Below are positions 8,790 through 16,856 of a stretch of 64,000 nucleotides of DNA, piece after piece. The stretch is from contig NZ_FXXQ01000010.1 in assembly GCF_900184815.1 (NCBI RefSeq), positions 1 through 64,000 on the forward strand, given 5' to 3'. The DNA comes from Boseongicola aestuarii (GTDB taxonomy: Bacteria; Pseudomonadota; Alphaproteobacteria; Rhodobacterales; Rhodobacteraceae). The notes beneath the pieces were generated by a model. The model was not told the origin of the DNA and did no database searches. It saw only the letters and a program-made list of their open reading frames with translations. How positions within the stretch are numbered: the first letter of the stretch is position 1; each line of letters begins with the position of its first letter. Both the position numbers and the translations under genes were made by a program.

Positions 8790-9785
8790 TTAATCCTCGT
8801 CACCGCCCTGGTTGCGATCGTACGACTTGCCAGGATCGCCCCCGTCAGGACCATTACCGCGTCCAGCGTCCATGTGATCGCTGCTCGGGGTCGAGGATGC
8901 CTGCGACGGAGTGTTCGGCCTTGAAGCGCTGTCGCTCTTGCCAGGCGTCGGGTCGTTCTTCGGGTTCGTCGGTGTATCCACGGGGGTCGAACGCGTGTTC
9001 TTACTCTCAGAGCCCGATCCAGAAGGGGTGGATACTTTTGTGCCAGGGGGATTTGAGCTTGGGCTCGTGCTTTCGACAGTTCTGCTGGACACGGTGACGA
9101 TCGTTTGAGGAGGTTCGCCATCTTCAACGATAGGGACGCCGGTGGACTCGTTCGAGGTCGTTGACGTGCCAGAGGGCACCGTGTCCGAAGATGACCAGAA
9201 GAATTGCCGGTCCTTGGACCCATCGCTCAGGTTTGGACGATACGGGCGCGGGTGACGCCGCCACCAGGGACCCTCATCGAGCGTGGCGACTTCCTTGACG
9301 AGACCGGCAACCTCGATGGTCACCCTGCGGTTCAGGCGCTCCGGGTTTTCGGTTTCGATAAGAGGGTCGTCTTCGCCTTGGGAGACCAGCGCTTCGAGCC
9401 TGTCGCGCTCGATTCCGGCCGCGACCAGGTACTCGAGAACGCGCTTTGCGCGGCGTTGCCCCAGATCCAGGTTGTAATCGGGGTTGCCGACCTTGTCGGC
9501 ATGTCCCGTGACCGAGAACTGAAGCTCTGGGCGCTCCGCCATCCAGGCAACCTGGGCATTCAGGAGAGCCTGGGCGTTCTGGTCGAGCGTGTCGCGATCA
9601 AAGGCGAAGGTGACAGCCAGAACCGGCCCAACGCGTTCGTCAAGAACCGCGAGCGGGAAGCGCTCTGCGGTGGTGACGGCTTCGCCGCCCGCTGAAAAAT
9701 GGACTGTCTGGGTGTTAGGTGCGCAACCTGCAGTCAGCAGGAGGGCGCCGGCGCAGACCGCGCCGAGAAGCTTACTCGTACTCAT
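8790..9785 (-). CDS. OmpA-family lipoprotein with Pro/Ser/Thr-rich tail
   Basis: A 331-residue outer-membrane lipoprotein. A signal peptide ends in the lipobox LTAGC (cysteine at 20). An OmpA-like peptidoglycan-binding domain follows (about 55-160), with VTFAFDRDTLDQNAQALL, VTGHADKVGNPDYNLDLGQR and RLNRRVTIEV. The rest (about 185-331) is a disordered Ser/Thr/Pro/Gly-rich tail, unusual for this family. OmpA-like proteins are common accessory genes of Tad pilus loci, and the next gene on this strand is a Flp-like pilin, so the pair may act together at the cell surface. Confidence 0.82.
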   Translation of the reverse strand: MSTSKLLGAVCAGALLLTAGCAPNTQTVHFSAGGEAVTTAERFPLAVLDERVGPVLAVTFAFDRDTLDQNAQALLNAQVAWMAERPELQFSVTGHADKVGNPDYNLDLGQRRAKRVLEYLVAAGIERDRLEALVSQGEDDPLIETENPERLNRRVTIEVAGLVKEVATLDEGPWWRRHPRPYRPNLSDGSKDRQFFWSSSDTVPSGTSTTSNESTGVPIVEDGEPPQTIVTVSSRTVESTSPSSNPPGTKVSTPSGSGSESKNTRSTPVDTPTNPKNDPTPGKSDSASRPNTPSQASSTPSSDHMDAGRGNGPDGGDPGKSYDRNQGGDED

Positions 9786-10308
9786 AATTCACCTACTTGG
9801 TGTTACTGGTTAAAACTGGCGGGATACATCCGCCGACAGTTGTCATTTAACAGCACAAAATGGGAGATAGTATGACCCGATTATGGAAATTTTGTGGCGC
9901 ACCGACGGAAGATGTGAACCCTTCGCGTGTCTGATCGAGGCACTCTTTCTTAAGTGTATGAAAGAGGATGACCGAGGCTCTCGTCGACTTTGGTTGGGAG
10001 AGAGTGCGGTATAATGGTTTGCGGAAGGCAATAGAGAGTTCTTGTGAACAATATCTGTGGGCCTGATGGGGCGGAGAAAGACACAGCACAGTCTGCCTTG
10101 GCAACACGATAAAGGCGTGGGCGGCGGGATTCGATATGTCAGCATTGCCCCCGGAGGTCATAAAATAATTCGATTCACCAGACTAAGGTCTGAGTGCCAC
10201 TACGACGTTTTGCGGTACCAGTAGGACCATATGCCGATGCATGTGGCGATTGAATTGCACACATTGGAAACGTACCGCCCAATTTTGGGCCTATACTGGA
10301 GACCGTAC
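9786..10308. other. Intergenic region between OmpA lipoprotein and EF-hand genes
   Basis: A 520-base AT-rich gap between divergent genes. Short frames exist but none has a credible start, ribosome site or motif. It presumably holds promoters for both neighbours. Confidence 0.5.
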
Positions 10309-10674
10309 ATGAAACTTTCCCAACTCCTTCTCACCACATCGATTTGCGCCGTGGTCGCAATGCCTGCTTTCGCTCAGGCCCGGAGCTTTGCTGACGTCGA
10401 CACTGATGGGAACGGCGAGCTCTCCCTTGAAGAACTGAAAGAGGCTTTCGGGAACGCTGGGGCGAACTCCATACTGGTGCGCAATGACCGTGATGGAGAC
10501 GGCGCGGTTACCGTTGCAGAGATCAAGATATCTAAAGATGACGAAGACGATGATGACGAAGACGACGAAGATGACGACGAGTCCAGCGACGAAGACGATG
10601 ATGAAGATGACGACGAGTCTAGCGACGAAGATGACGACAGTGATGACGAGTCTAGCGACGAAGCTGACGACTGA
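10309..10674 (+). CDS. Secreted EF-hand protein with long Asp/Glu/Ser tail
   Basis: A 121-residue exported protein. The start at 10309 is chosen because MKLSQLLLTTSICAVVAMPA is a clean signal peptide (cleavage near AFA-QA) and GGAG precedes it; a longer upstream frame would bury the signal. Two EF-hand loops follow: DVDTDGNGELSLEE and NDRDGDGAVTVAE. The last ~45 residues are almost only Asp, Glu and Ser in a repeating DEDDDESSDED pattern. The protein should bind Ca2+ in the periplasm or outside the cell. The function is unknown. A strong hairpin follows the gene. Confidence 0.8.
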   Translation: MKLSQLLLTTSICAVVAMPAFAQARSFADVDTDGNGELSLEELKEAFGNAGANSILVRNDRDGDGAVTVAEIKISKDDEDDDDEDDEDDDESSDEDDDEDDDESSDEDDDSDDESSDEADD

Positions 10675-10712
10675 TCCAAGCGCGTTGCGCGGCGCCTGAA
10701 CACCGCCATGCT

Positions 10713-10740
10713 GGGCAGCCGTACGGGTGTACGGCTGCCC
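10713..10740. terminator. Perfect 12-bp hairpin after the EF-hand gene
   Basis: GGGCAGCCGTAC and its exact complement flank a GGGT loop. No T-run follows, but position and strength fit transcript termination between the EF-hand gene and the next gene. Confidence 0.7.
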
Positions 10741-10780
10741 ATCAACCTAACCCGGCTTAAAAAAGACAAGGAACGCTTCT

Positions 10781-11419
10781 GTGGAAGCTGTCACACAAAC
10801 CAAATATCAAAAGCTCTTCGCCACGCCGCTCCTCCGCTTCAAGGTCGAGGGAGCGCATAGGCTCAACAAAGAGCTTTTGGCCGAGGGTGGCCGTCTACGT
10901 GCGCAAACCGAAGGTGTTTCAAAATCAAATCGAGGCGGATGGCATTCCGCCGGCAACTTGTTTGAAAATGAAGCGCCGTGCATCCAAGAACTGAAATCCC
11001 ACGCGACACAGACTGTTTTGAGCGCCACCGAGACCATCGGGGCGAAGGCGGATATGTCCGCGTTTGATCTCAAGCTGTTTGCCTGGATGAATGCCAACGT
11101 ACCGGGGGGCTACAATGCCCCCCATACGCATCCGGGCGCGCATTGGTCTGGTGTTTATTACGTTGCGCAACCGGAGGTCGAAACCGGATCATCGGGAAAG
11201 ATCGAATTTCTCGATCCGCGCTCCGACTTGCCCAATTGGCGCAGGCTTCAGGCCCCCCCCTTTAGCGCGAAAAAGGCTTTTCGGCCGGAGCCAGGCGAGC
11301 TCATCCTCTTTCCCTCCTATCTGGTGCACTGGGTACATCCGAATGAAACGCCAGATGAGCGGGTCACAGTCGCGTTCAATGCGACGTTTCGTAAGACCAG
11401 AAAAGGACGAAAAGCCTAA
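10781..11419 (+). CDS. TIGR02466 family protein (2OG-Fe(II) oxygenase-like)
   Basis: A 212-residue protein that resembles the TIGR02466 group, a putative 2-oxoglutarate/Fe(II) oxygenase fold. The likely metal ligands are seen: an H-x-H pair in NAPHTHPGAHWSGVYY and a distal His in LILFPSYLVHWVHPNE, followed by a basic residue in DERVTVAFN. It starts with GTG at 10781; AAGGA lies eight bases upstream. It stands alone and converges with the response-regulator gene. The substrate is unknown. Homologues often occur in marine bacteria and cyanophages. Confidence 0.75.
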   Translation: MEAVTQTKYQKLFATPLLRFKVEGAHRLNKELLAEGGRLRAQTEGVSKSNRGGWHSAGNLFENEAPCIQELKSHATQTVLSATETIGAKADMSAFDLKLFAWMNANVPGGYNAPHTHPGAHWSGVYYVAQPEVETGSSGKIEFLDPRSDLPNWRRLQAPPFSAKKAFRPEPGELILFPSYLVHWVHPNETPDERVTVAFNATFRKTRKGRKA

Positions 11420-11482
11420 TTCGGCGATGCCTGAGACGGGGTTTTTGTCGGCCAGTGCTTCCGTGGAGACAGGCCGCCAAGC

Positions 11483-12127
11483 CTATTCAACGCGCCCCCA
11501 GGCCTCGTGCGCGATCAGGGCGGCTTCAACGCGGTTTCTTGCGTCAAGTTTGCCCATGATAATGGTCATGTAGTGTTTAACCGTTTTTTCCTGAATATCG
11601 AGTGCGTTTGCCACTTCCTTGTTGCTCTGGCCCTTGGCAACCAGCTTCAGGATGTCCTCCTCCCGCTTGGTCAAAGACTGAAGCGGTGACGTCGACGTGT
11701 TGGTGTCGGATTTCGACATTATCGTCAGAACTTTTGCGGCAAGCGCGGGTGACACATGCGCCTCGCCGCGGGTCACGCCTTTAAGAATGCTGCGTAATTC
11801 GCGCGCCGACACCCCTTTGAGAATATAGGCAACCGCGCCCAGCTTCAGCGCATTCGCAACATTTTCGTCTTCTTCCGAGACCGTAAGCATGGCGACGTGC
11901 TTGGCGCTATTTGCAGCAACGATTGCACTCACGGCCGAAAGCCCACCCCCCGGCATCGACAAATCGAGCAGAGCAATATCGGGATGCTTTTGCTCGGCCA
12001 AGCGTATCGCTTCCTGCGCCGAACTGGCCGTCGCGACGACACGGAATTCTCCGGTTTCTTCGAGGCTGGTGACAACGCCATCCCGGTAAATTGGATGATC
12101 ATCTGCGACCAAAATGCGAAGCGTCAT
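11483..12127 (-). CDS. NarL/FixJ-family response regulator
   Basis: A 214-residue regulator with a receiver domain (acidic pair D9-D10, phosphoacceptor D55 in LLDLSMPGGG, Lys in AYILKG) and a LuxR-type HTH (about 150-205, LTKREEDILKLVAKGQSNKE ... VKHYMTIIMGKL). Its ATG overlaps the stop codon of the histidine-kinase gene by four bases (ATGA), so the two are translationally coupled and almost certainly partners. The target genes are unknown. Confidence 0.93.
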   Translation of the reverse strand: MTLRILVADDHPIYRDGVVTSLEETGEFRVVATASSAQEAIRLAEQKHPDIALLDLSMPGGGLSAVSAIVAANSAKHVAMLTVSEEDENVANALKLGAVAYILKGVSARELRSILKGVTRGEAHVSPALAAKVLTIMSKSDTNTSTSPLQSLTKREEDILKLVAKGQSNKEVANALDIQEKTVKHYMTIIMGKLDARNRVEAALIAHEAWGRVE

Positions 12128-13515
12128 TGCCCGTCCTCCAGGATTGGCAGCAGCAATCGAACCGTGGTTCCTTTGCCAGGCTGCGACGTGATTTCAACCT
12201 TGCCACCAAGGGTTGCTGCGCGATCAGAAAGGCCAACAAGTCCCTGTCCTCCGTCATCGCGCACACCGGCAACTGCGCCTTGTTCGAAACCTTTCCCATT
12301 GTCTGTCACAAGGACGGTTATCCAGTCACTGTTCACAGCCAGCTTAGCCGCGATCTCGGTCGCCTCGGCATGTCTGCTGGCGTTTGAGAGTGACTCCTGC
12401 AAGAACCTGTATACGCAGAGCCTTGTTGCAAACGACGTGTCGATATCTATGCCCGGATTTTCTATGAGCTCGGCGTTTGATCCAAAGCTTTTATTGTGGT
12501 CTTTTACCGCCTGAGCGGCGCACTCCTTGAGATCGAGTTTGGCAAGGTCTGGAAGCGACAAACCTCGTGATATGGCACGCAGTTCGGCCATCGCATTTGC
12601 CAAAGACTCCCGTACAGTTTCGGCATCTTTGGAAGACTGGAAGCCCGCAGCCTCAAGCCGCAAACTTGCAAGCGAAAGATGCTGTGCCACGCCGTCATGC
12701 AGGTCCTGTCCAATGCGTTGCATGATCTTTTCTGACTGGGCCGTCGAGCGCTGAGCGGCCTGTGAGACATGTTTGCGCAGCACTTCGTTGCTTTTTGAAA
12801 GCTGGCGGCTTTCTTCAAGTTGCAGCCGAAGTTGTTCGCGCTGCCGCTCAATCAGGCGACTGCCTGCATGGACGATGATAAAGAGAAGGGCGCCACTGAA
12901 TGCAAAAATTCTTGAGACAAACTTCCAGCTATCACGCCGCGCTGCAGTCAAGGCCTCTGCAAGGTCCTCGGCGCGTTGATAAAACTCCACGACGAACAAG
13001 ACCGCCCCTGTATTTGTATCTCGGATGGGAACGTAAACCTCCAAGAGAGGCACGCCTAAGACAGCCTCCGGATGCCCTGCCTGTGCCTGCAATGTCTGAA
13101 ACTCTGCAGCGACGTCGCCCGACAAGGCCTTCAAAAGCGCAGGAGATGGCTCATACACCAATCCGCGCTCTTCGGGGCGGAAAGAGTCCAGAATTTCGCC
13201 GCTCGAACTCCAGATAATATACGTAACGACCCGTTCGCGCAGAATGCCTTCCTGGAAAACTCGGCGGAGCGCGAGACGGGAACTGTCCGATATAATTGCA
13301 TCGTCGGACTCTCCGCGGCTTTGGTTTGGAAGCACGCTCTCAATATAAAGTGCAGCGGCCGTTCCGGAGTTTTGCACCACGCCTTGTTCGATGTGGTCGG
13401 CGACCCAGCTTCCAACAGCAAAAGCAGCCATCGCTATCACCGCTCCGCCCACGAGAAAAAACTGGACTGAGAGTGTGCGAAGCAGTCTGGAGGCTGTATC
13501 TAGCAAGGGTCTCAT
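12124..13515 (-). CDS. NarX-type sensor histidine kinase (HisKA_3)
   Basis: A 463-residue inner-membrane kinase. Helix 1 (about 17-37) and helix 2 (about 205-222) enclose a ~165-residue periplasmic sensor of no recognised family. A coiled coil follows (about 225-275), then the HisKA_3 phosphoacceptor (QDLHDGVAQHLS) and an HATPase_c domain with N-box FLQESLSNASRHAEA, G1 VTDNGKGF and G2 GGQGLVGLSDR. It is coupled to the NarL-type regulator downstream. The signal is not predictable; no nitrate P-box is visible. Confidence 0.92.
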   Translation of the reverse strand: MRPLLDTASRLLRTLSVQFFLVGGAVIAMAAFAVGSWVADHIEQGVVQNSGTAAALYIESVLPNQSRGESDDAIISDSSRLALRRVFQEGILRERVVTYIIWSSSGEILDSFRPEERGLVYEPSPALLKALSGDVAAEFQTLQAQAGHPEAVLGVPLLEVYVPIRDTNTGAVLFVVEFYQRAEDLAEALTAARRDSWKFVSRIFAFSGALLFIIVHAGSRLIERQREQLRLQLEESRQLSKSNEVLRKHVSQAAQRSTAQSEKIMQRIGQDLHDGVAQHLSLASLRLEAAGFQSSKDAETVRESLANAMAELRAISRGLSLPDLAKLDLKECAAQAVKDHNKSFGSNAELIENPGIDIDTSFATRLCVYRFLQESLSNASRHAEATEIAAKLAVNSDWITVLVTDNGKGFEQGAVAGVRDDGGQGLVGLSDRAATLGGKVEITSQPGKGTTVRLLLPILEDGQ

Positions 13516-13790
13516 GTGTCAAAGATGCTCTGTGCTGAAGGGGTTTTCTACCGACCTTAGTCCGAACAGGGCAATAGTTGCGAAAGCGCATACGCCTTTG
13601 TAGCAGAGGTCTCAATTGCCGAGGTGACGGCGCATCGATTTCGGTTTTTGGCGGCACAAACGGCTGTCCAAATCTTGAACGCTTTGACTGTTGAGCGCCT
13701 TCATTTGTCGCGATTGATCAGCAGACAAATACCACCAACACGAATTTGACACATCGACACTGGGAATAAGACCTGACACCTTTAGCGACG

Positions 13791-14357
13791 TCAGCTTTTC
13801 TGGCCCTCGAATACGCGGCTCCATCGAAAGACGAACATCAGGACGATCATGCAAACGACGAGACCAATCAGGTCCCCGATGGCATAAATAGCCCAAACCC
13901 CGATGACCTTGTCCAACTCAATCAGTCCAGAAAAAACAAGCGTTTGGCCAAAAGAGTTGAGAAGAGACGACAGGGCACCCACCGCGATCATCCCTTTCCA
14001 CTGGAGCTTTCTTGAGCCGCCGAAATAGAAATCGAAACCGGCAAGCCGCGCAATCTCGAAGGCGATAAATGCAGAGGCTGACCCAACAAGGATGCCTTCT
14101 ATCAGAGCTGGCTCAAGGAAACTTAAATCTTCAGACGGGCTAAACAGCCAGGCGGACAGGCTCACGCCCAGGATCAGAGCAGGTACCGCCTTCCAGCCAT
14201 ATGCCCATGTTGCGAGAACCCTGACACCGTGGGGAAGATAGACCAGACTGGCGAACACCGTGATTTCTGGCAAAACGAGACTTTGCGCTGGTGTGATAAG
14301 CAGAGCCGTCATTCCGTGACATAGAACGTAAGCGAGGACGATAATGAGAAAGGTCAC
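13791..14357 (-). CDS. MASE1-like integral membrane protein without output domain
   Basis: A 188-residue, very hydrophobic protein with about six helices. The stretch VYLPHGVRVLATWAYGWKAV resembles the MASE1 membrane sensor domain, which usually precedes histidine-kinase or GGDEF domains, but here the protein ends after the membrane part (WSRVFEGQKS). It lies 275 bases upstream of the histidine-kinase gene in the same direction. A stand-alone sensor or partner for that kinase is possible; this is inference. Confidence 0.6.
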   Translation of the reverse strand: MTFLIIVLAYVLCHGMTALLITPAQSLVLPEITVFASLVYLPHGVRVLATWAYGWKAVPALILGVSLSAWLFSPSEDLSFLEPALIEGILVGSASAFIAFEIARLAGFDFYFGGSRKLQWKGMIAVGALSSLLNSFGQTLVFSGLIELDKVIGVWAIYAIGDLIGLVVCMIVLMFVFRWSRVFEGQKS

Positions 14358-14461
14358 GTAAGATGCCCAGTCATTGAAAGTGTGGAGGTGTTCACGAATG
14401 TGTCAGCCTTGCAATGTAGACGGGCGAACCCGTAAATCTCAACAGGTGAAAAACCTATTGG

Positions 14462-14776
14462 CTAGTGAACAACGTCGCTGCGCACCACATAGTGCCTTGC
14501 CTTGTAGCCGTCCGCTTTTTCAAGAAAGCCCAAAGAAACCAAGGACCGCAACGCCCTGTGATAGGATGCTTGCGCCATCCCAGCAATCAATACATGCGTT
14601 CGGATTTCATCAGAGGTAACCGCCTCTCCTTGTATTTCAGACAAAGCATGTGCTGCCAGAAAGACATCCTTTTCTATTTCGCTCAACCCGCCGAGCCCAA
14701 CATCTTGCTCCATCTTCAGCATCATGCTGCGCATTTCAAAGAGCGCAGACAGACTCTTTTGTGTTTTATTTGTCAT
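14462..14776 (-). CDS. Small winged-helix DNA-binding protein (MarR-like)
   Basis: About 104 residues from the ATG at 14776; an upstream in-frame TTG and another ATG are possible starts but neither has a better ribosome site. The pattern ALFEMRSMMLKMEQD, then LSEIEKDVFLAAHAL ... TSDEIRTH ... SYHRALRSLVSLGFLEKADG, is a winged helix with recognition helix and wing, as in small MarR-like regulators. It precedes the MASE1-like gene on the same strand. The target is unknown. Confidence 0.62.
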   Translation of the reverse strand: MTNKTQKSLSALFEMRSMMLKMEQDVGLGGLSEIEKDVFLAAHALSEIQGEAVTSDEIRTHVLIAGMAQASYHRALRSLVSLGFLEKADGYKARHYVVRSDVVH

Positions 14777-15256
14777 AAATCTCATAATCCAAAATAAGTA
14801 ATTCAATCTAATGCACGCCGGAAAATTATCATGTTGACAACTTTAGCAGTAGGGCGGAAAGTGGTTTCTCTCCTTGAGTATCCGTGAGTGGTTAACGAGA
14901 GAGTGTTATATCATTTTCCGCCCCGGTTGCTTAACTGCAACCGGGGTAATTTAGTCGAAAAGTGTCTCGCTTGTCGAGGCCTTAGGAAGTCTGCGCGTGG
15001 TCTCTAGCCTGCCAAGCACAGAAACCTGAATCGGGCACTGCCCTCCTTTTTTCGAGCCAGCGGCCAAGATATGCGCGCGGTTTCATTGACGACGTTTGCA
15101 GTAATCAAGCTTGGCGCTTGGCCACAGGTCGAGGTGATGGCGCGCTCGACATCAAATATCGCTATGTGCGAACATTTGATGAACACTTTGACTCTTGCGG
15201 CTTAGCTGCACTATAAATTGTGTGCGCTGAGTCGGGGGACACAAAGGGTAGTTGCC
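14777..15256. other. Intergenic region with an orphan terminator-like hairpin
   Basis: No gene is supported here. The interval is AT-rich and contains the hairpin at 14921-14946. It presumably holds the promoters of the divergent neighbours. Confidence 0.5.
14921..14946. terminator. Orphan hairpin, terminator-like
   Basis: CCCCGGTTGC-TTAACT-GCAACCGGGG is a perfect 10-bp stem followed by TAATTTAG on the plus strand and preceded by a T/C-rich tract. No gene ends next to it, so it may end an unrecognised small RNA or be a relic of a lost gene. Confidence 0.5.
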
Positions 15257-15823
15257 ATGAAGGATATTCCACCTCAGTCATCTCAATCTGATCTGATCGA
15301 TGCCACGCCCTCACGGAAGTTGTTTCCAGGAGAAGATCGTGGCGCCTTTGAGGCGTTTCGTCTGGCATTGCTTAGCGAACTGTCGCCCTCGACGTTTTAT
15401 GAAGAGCAAATGGCCGAAAACCTCATCGATGTTGAGTGGGAAGCTTTCCGATATCGTAATTTAAGAGCCGATCTAGTCACGGCAAAGGGCCGAGACCGCT
15501 GCGCAAAGGCGATCGAGAGTTCGGTCAATACATTCGGCTCGAGGCCTTCAGAGGAGTCGATCGCGACGGCGGCCACGCTTTTCGGGCCGGATGGCGCTAA
15601 GCAAAAGACAGCCGTGAAGGCGCTTGAGGCAGCCGGGACCAATCTCGATGAGATCGTGGCGTGTGCCTATGCAAAAGAACTTGGAACGCTCAGCCATATC
15701 GAGCGTCATCTGGCGGACATCGAACCGCGCCGGCGTCGATTGCTCGATGATCTTGAGCGGCTGAAAGCGCGGCGTTCCCGGGACATCCCCGATGCCGAGA
15801 TCGTCGATGACAATGGCGACTGA
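15257..15823 (+). CDS. Hypothetical protein, accessory pair member 1
   Basis: A 188-residue, helix-rich, charged protein with no recognised family. The start at 15257 is chosen because AAGGG lies eight bases upstream; an earlier in-frame ATG lacks a ribosome site. The sequence contains SPSTFYEEQMAENLIDVEWE and a C-terminal coiled-coil-like block (SHIERHLADIEPRRRRLLDD). It overlaps the next gene by 11 bases, so the two are a unit. The similar size and charge of both products hint that they act together. Confidence 0.62.
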   Translation: MKDIPPQSSQSDLIDATPSRKLFPGEDRGAFEAFRLALLSELSPSTFYEEQMAENLIDVEWEAFRYRNLRADLVTAKGRDRCAKAIESSVNTFGSRPSEESIATAATLFGPDGAKQKTAVKALEAAGTNLDEIVACAYAKELGTLSHIERHLADIEPRRRRLLDDLERLKARRSRDIPDAEIVDDNGD

Positions 15824-16406
15824 GCTTCAAAGGGCCGCCAATAAGAAGAATGCGGCAAAAAGCACGGGCCCCAAGAGCAAACACGGCAAGCGCCGATCTG
15901 CGCAGAATGCCCGCGCACACGGTTTGACGCAGCCGCCGGATGCGGCGCATGTCCAGCGCTGGTACCGCACCATCATGAACGACCCGACAGCAGAACTCCA
16001 AGACGCCTTCAGCTCTGAAGAGGCCCGAGCAGCGCTTGCCCTCGCCGAAGCGGAGGCGCACCTGGAGCGGACGCGTGATGCCGAACAAGCTCACCTGGAG
16101 AAAATGGTCAGCATTGCGCTTCAACGAGGGCGGCGATCCCTTCTTGAGCTGGCCATGGTTCCTGAATCGGATAAAATGGAAGATGACGATGTTCTGGATT
16201 TGCTGATCAAGAATTATTCTCGTTCCGACATGGAAAAATCTGAACGGGAATTCTTTGTCAGGTCTCTCAAGATTTTCAAAAGCGCCAACCCAAACAGGCG
16301 CGCAGAGCTCAGCCGGCGGATGCTTAAGTTTCGGGGGTACCGTAAGCGCGCGGAAGGCCACCGAAATCGAGTCTCTACCGAATGGCTCAAGGTATCAAAG
16401 GCGTGA
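15813..16406 (+). CDS. Hypothetical protein with N-terminal STGP/HGL motif, pair member 2
   Basis: A 197-residue basic, helical protein. Its N-terminus (AANKKNAAKSTGPKSKHGKR, then SAQNARAHGLT) matches a motif seen in many uncharacterised bacterial proteins of the form N-A-x-K-S-T-G-P-x-T-x-x-G-K ... N-A-x-x-H-G-L; no biochemical role is established. A long helix-rich middle and a basic C-terminus follow. The start at 15813 is inside the upstream gene's last codons (ATGGCGACTGA overlap), which implies translational coupling. Confidence 0.65.
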   Translation: MATELQRAANKKNAAKSTGPKSKHGKRRSAQNARAHGLTQPPDAAHVQRWYRTIMNDPTAELQDAFSSEEARAALALAEAEAHLERTRDAEQAHLEKMVSIALQRGRRSLLELAMVPESDKMEDDDVLDLLIKNYSRSDMEKSEREFFVRSLKIFKSANPNRRAELSRRMLKFRGYRKRAEGHRNRVSTEWLKVSKA

Positions 16407-16503
16407 TCTTGCAGAACGAACCCAAATTCACGTATAGGTTGTTTTTGGGCGGTGGTGTTGATCTAACTGTTTGACTATAAATGAAAAAGTGTGTTTTCGT
16501 GAG

Positions 16504-16530
16504 GCGTCTATATTTCTCTACTTTAGACGC
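16504..16530. terminator. Inverted repeat after the hypothetical pair
   Basis: GCGTCTA and TAGACGC flank a 13-base T-rich loop about 100 bases after the stop of the second hypothetical gene. It may end that operon; there is no strong T-run. Confidence 0.35.
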
Positions 16531-16690
16531 AAATGCCCGATAACGTGTAACGGCAATTTCTCTAGATTTTTGGGTGTCGTAGAAAGCCCGAATTTTCTGG
16601 GCTCAGGAGTTCCCAGCCTCGCCGCAGGTTCCTCTTCTTTTTCATGATAATCAAATCGGCAGTATGCGCTGAATTCACGGGGAAATACTC

Positions 16691-16732
16691 CGGGTCTGCA
16701 ATCCGCTGCGCAACCATTCCGCCACCTCGTCC
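16691..16732 (-). pseudogene. Partial tRNA-Cys (5' part only)
   Basis: Read on the minus strand, about 42 bases match the 5' part of an alphaproteobacterial tRNA-Cys: acceptor GGACGAG, D-arm GGCGGAATGGTTGCGC, then GCGGA-TTGCAGA, an anticodon loop carrying GCA. The 3' anticodon-stem strand (CCCGG) no longer pairs fully, and no T-arm or acceptor complement follows. It is therefore a degraded or truncated copy, possibly left by an integration event. The match is from memory of tRNA-Cys sequence, not from a search. Confidence 0.6.
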
Positions 16733-16856
16733 AAGCAATGCGCTCTCAGCGCATGCGTGATCTCCGCGCAAGCATGTTCGATTGCATGTGCGCTTGCAGC
16801 AAAGTCCGTGTTATGGTTCAAGATGAATGACTGTTCTGAACGAAAGAGTTTAGTTG

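Larger units (their letters stand above)
16407..16856. other. Intergenic region at the right end of the accessory stretch
   Basis: No protein gene is supported. It holds an AT-rich segment, an inverted repeat at 16504-16530 and a partial tRNA-Cys sequence at 16691-16732, and then the ribosome site (AAAGAG) of the next gene. Confidence 0.55.

Noticed and set aside
10540-10670. GAC/GAT-rich repeats in the EF-hand gene as a CRISPR-like or satellite array
   Set aside because: They encode the in-frame acidic tail and are simple codon repeats.
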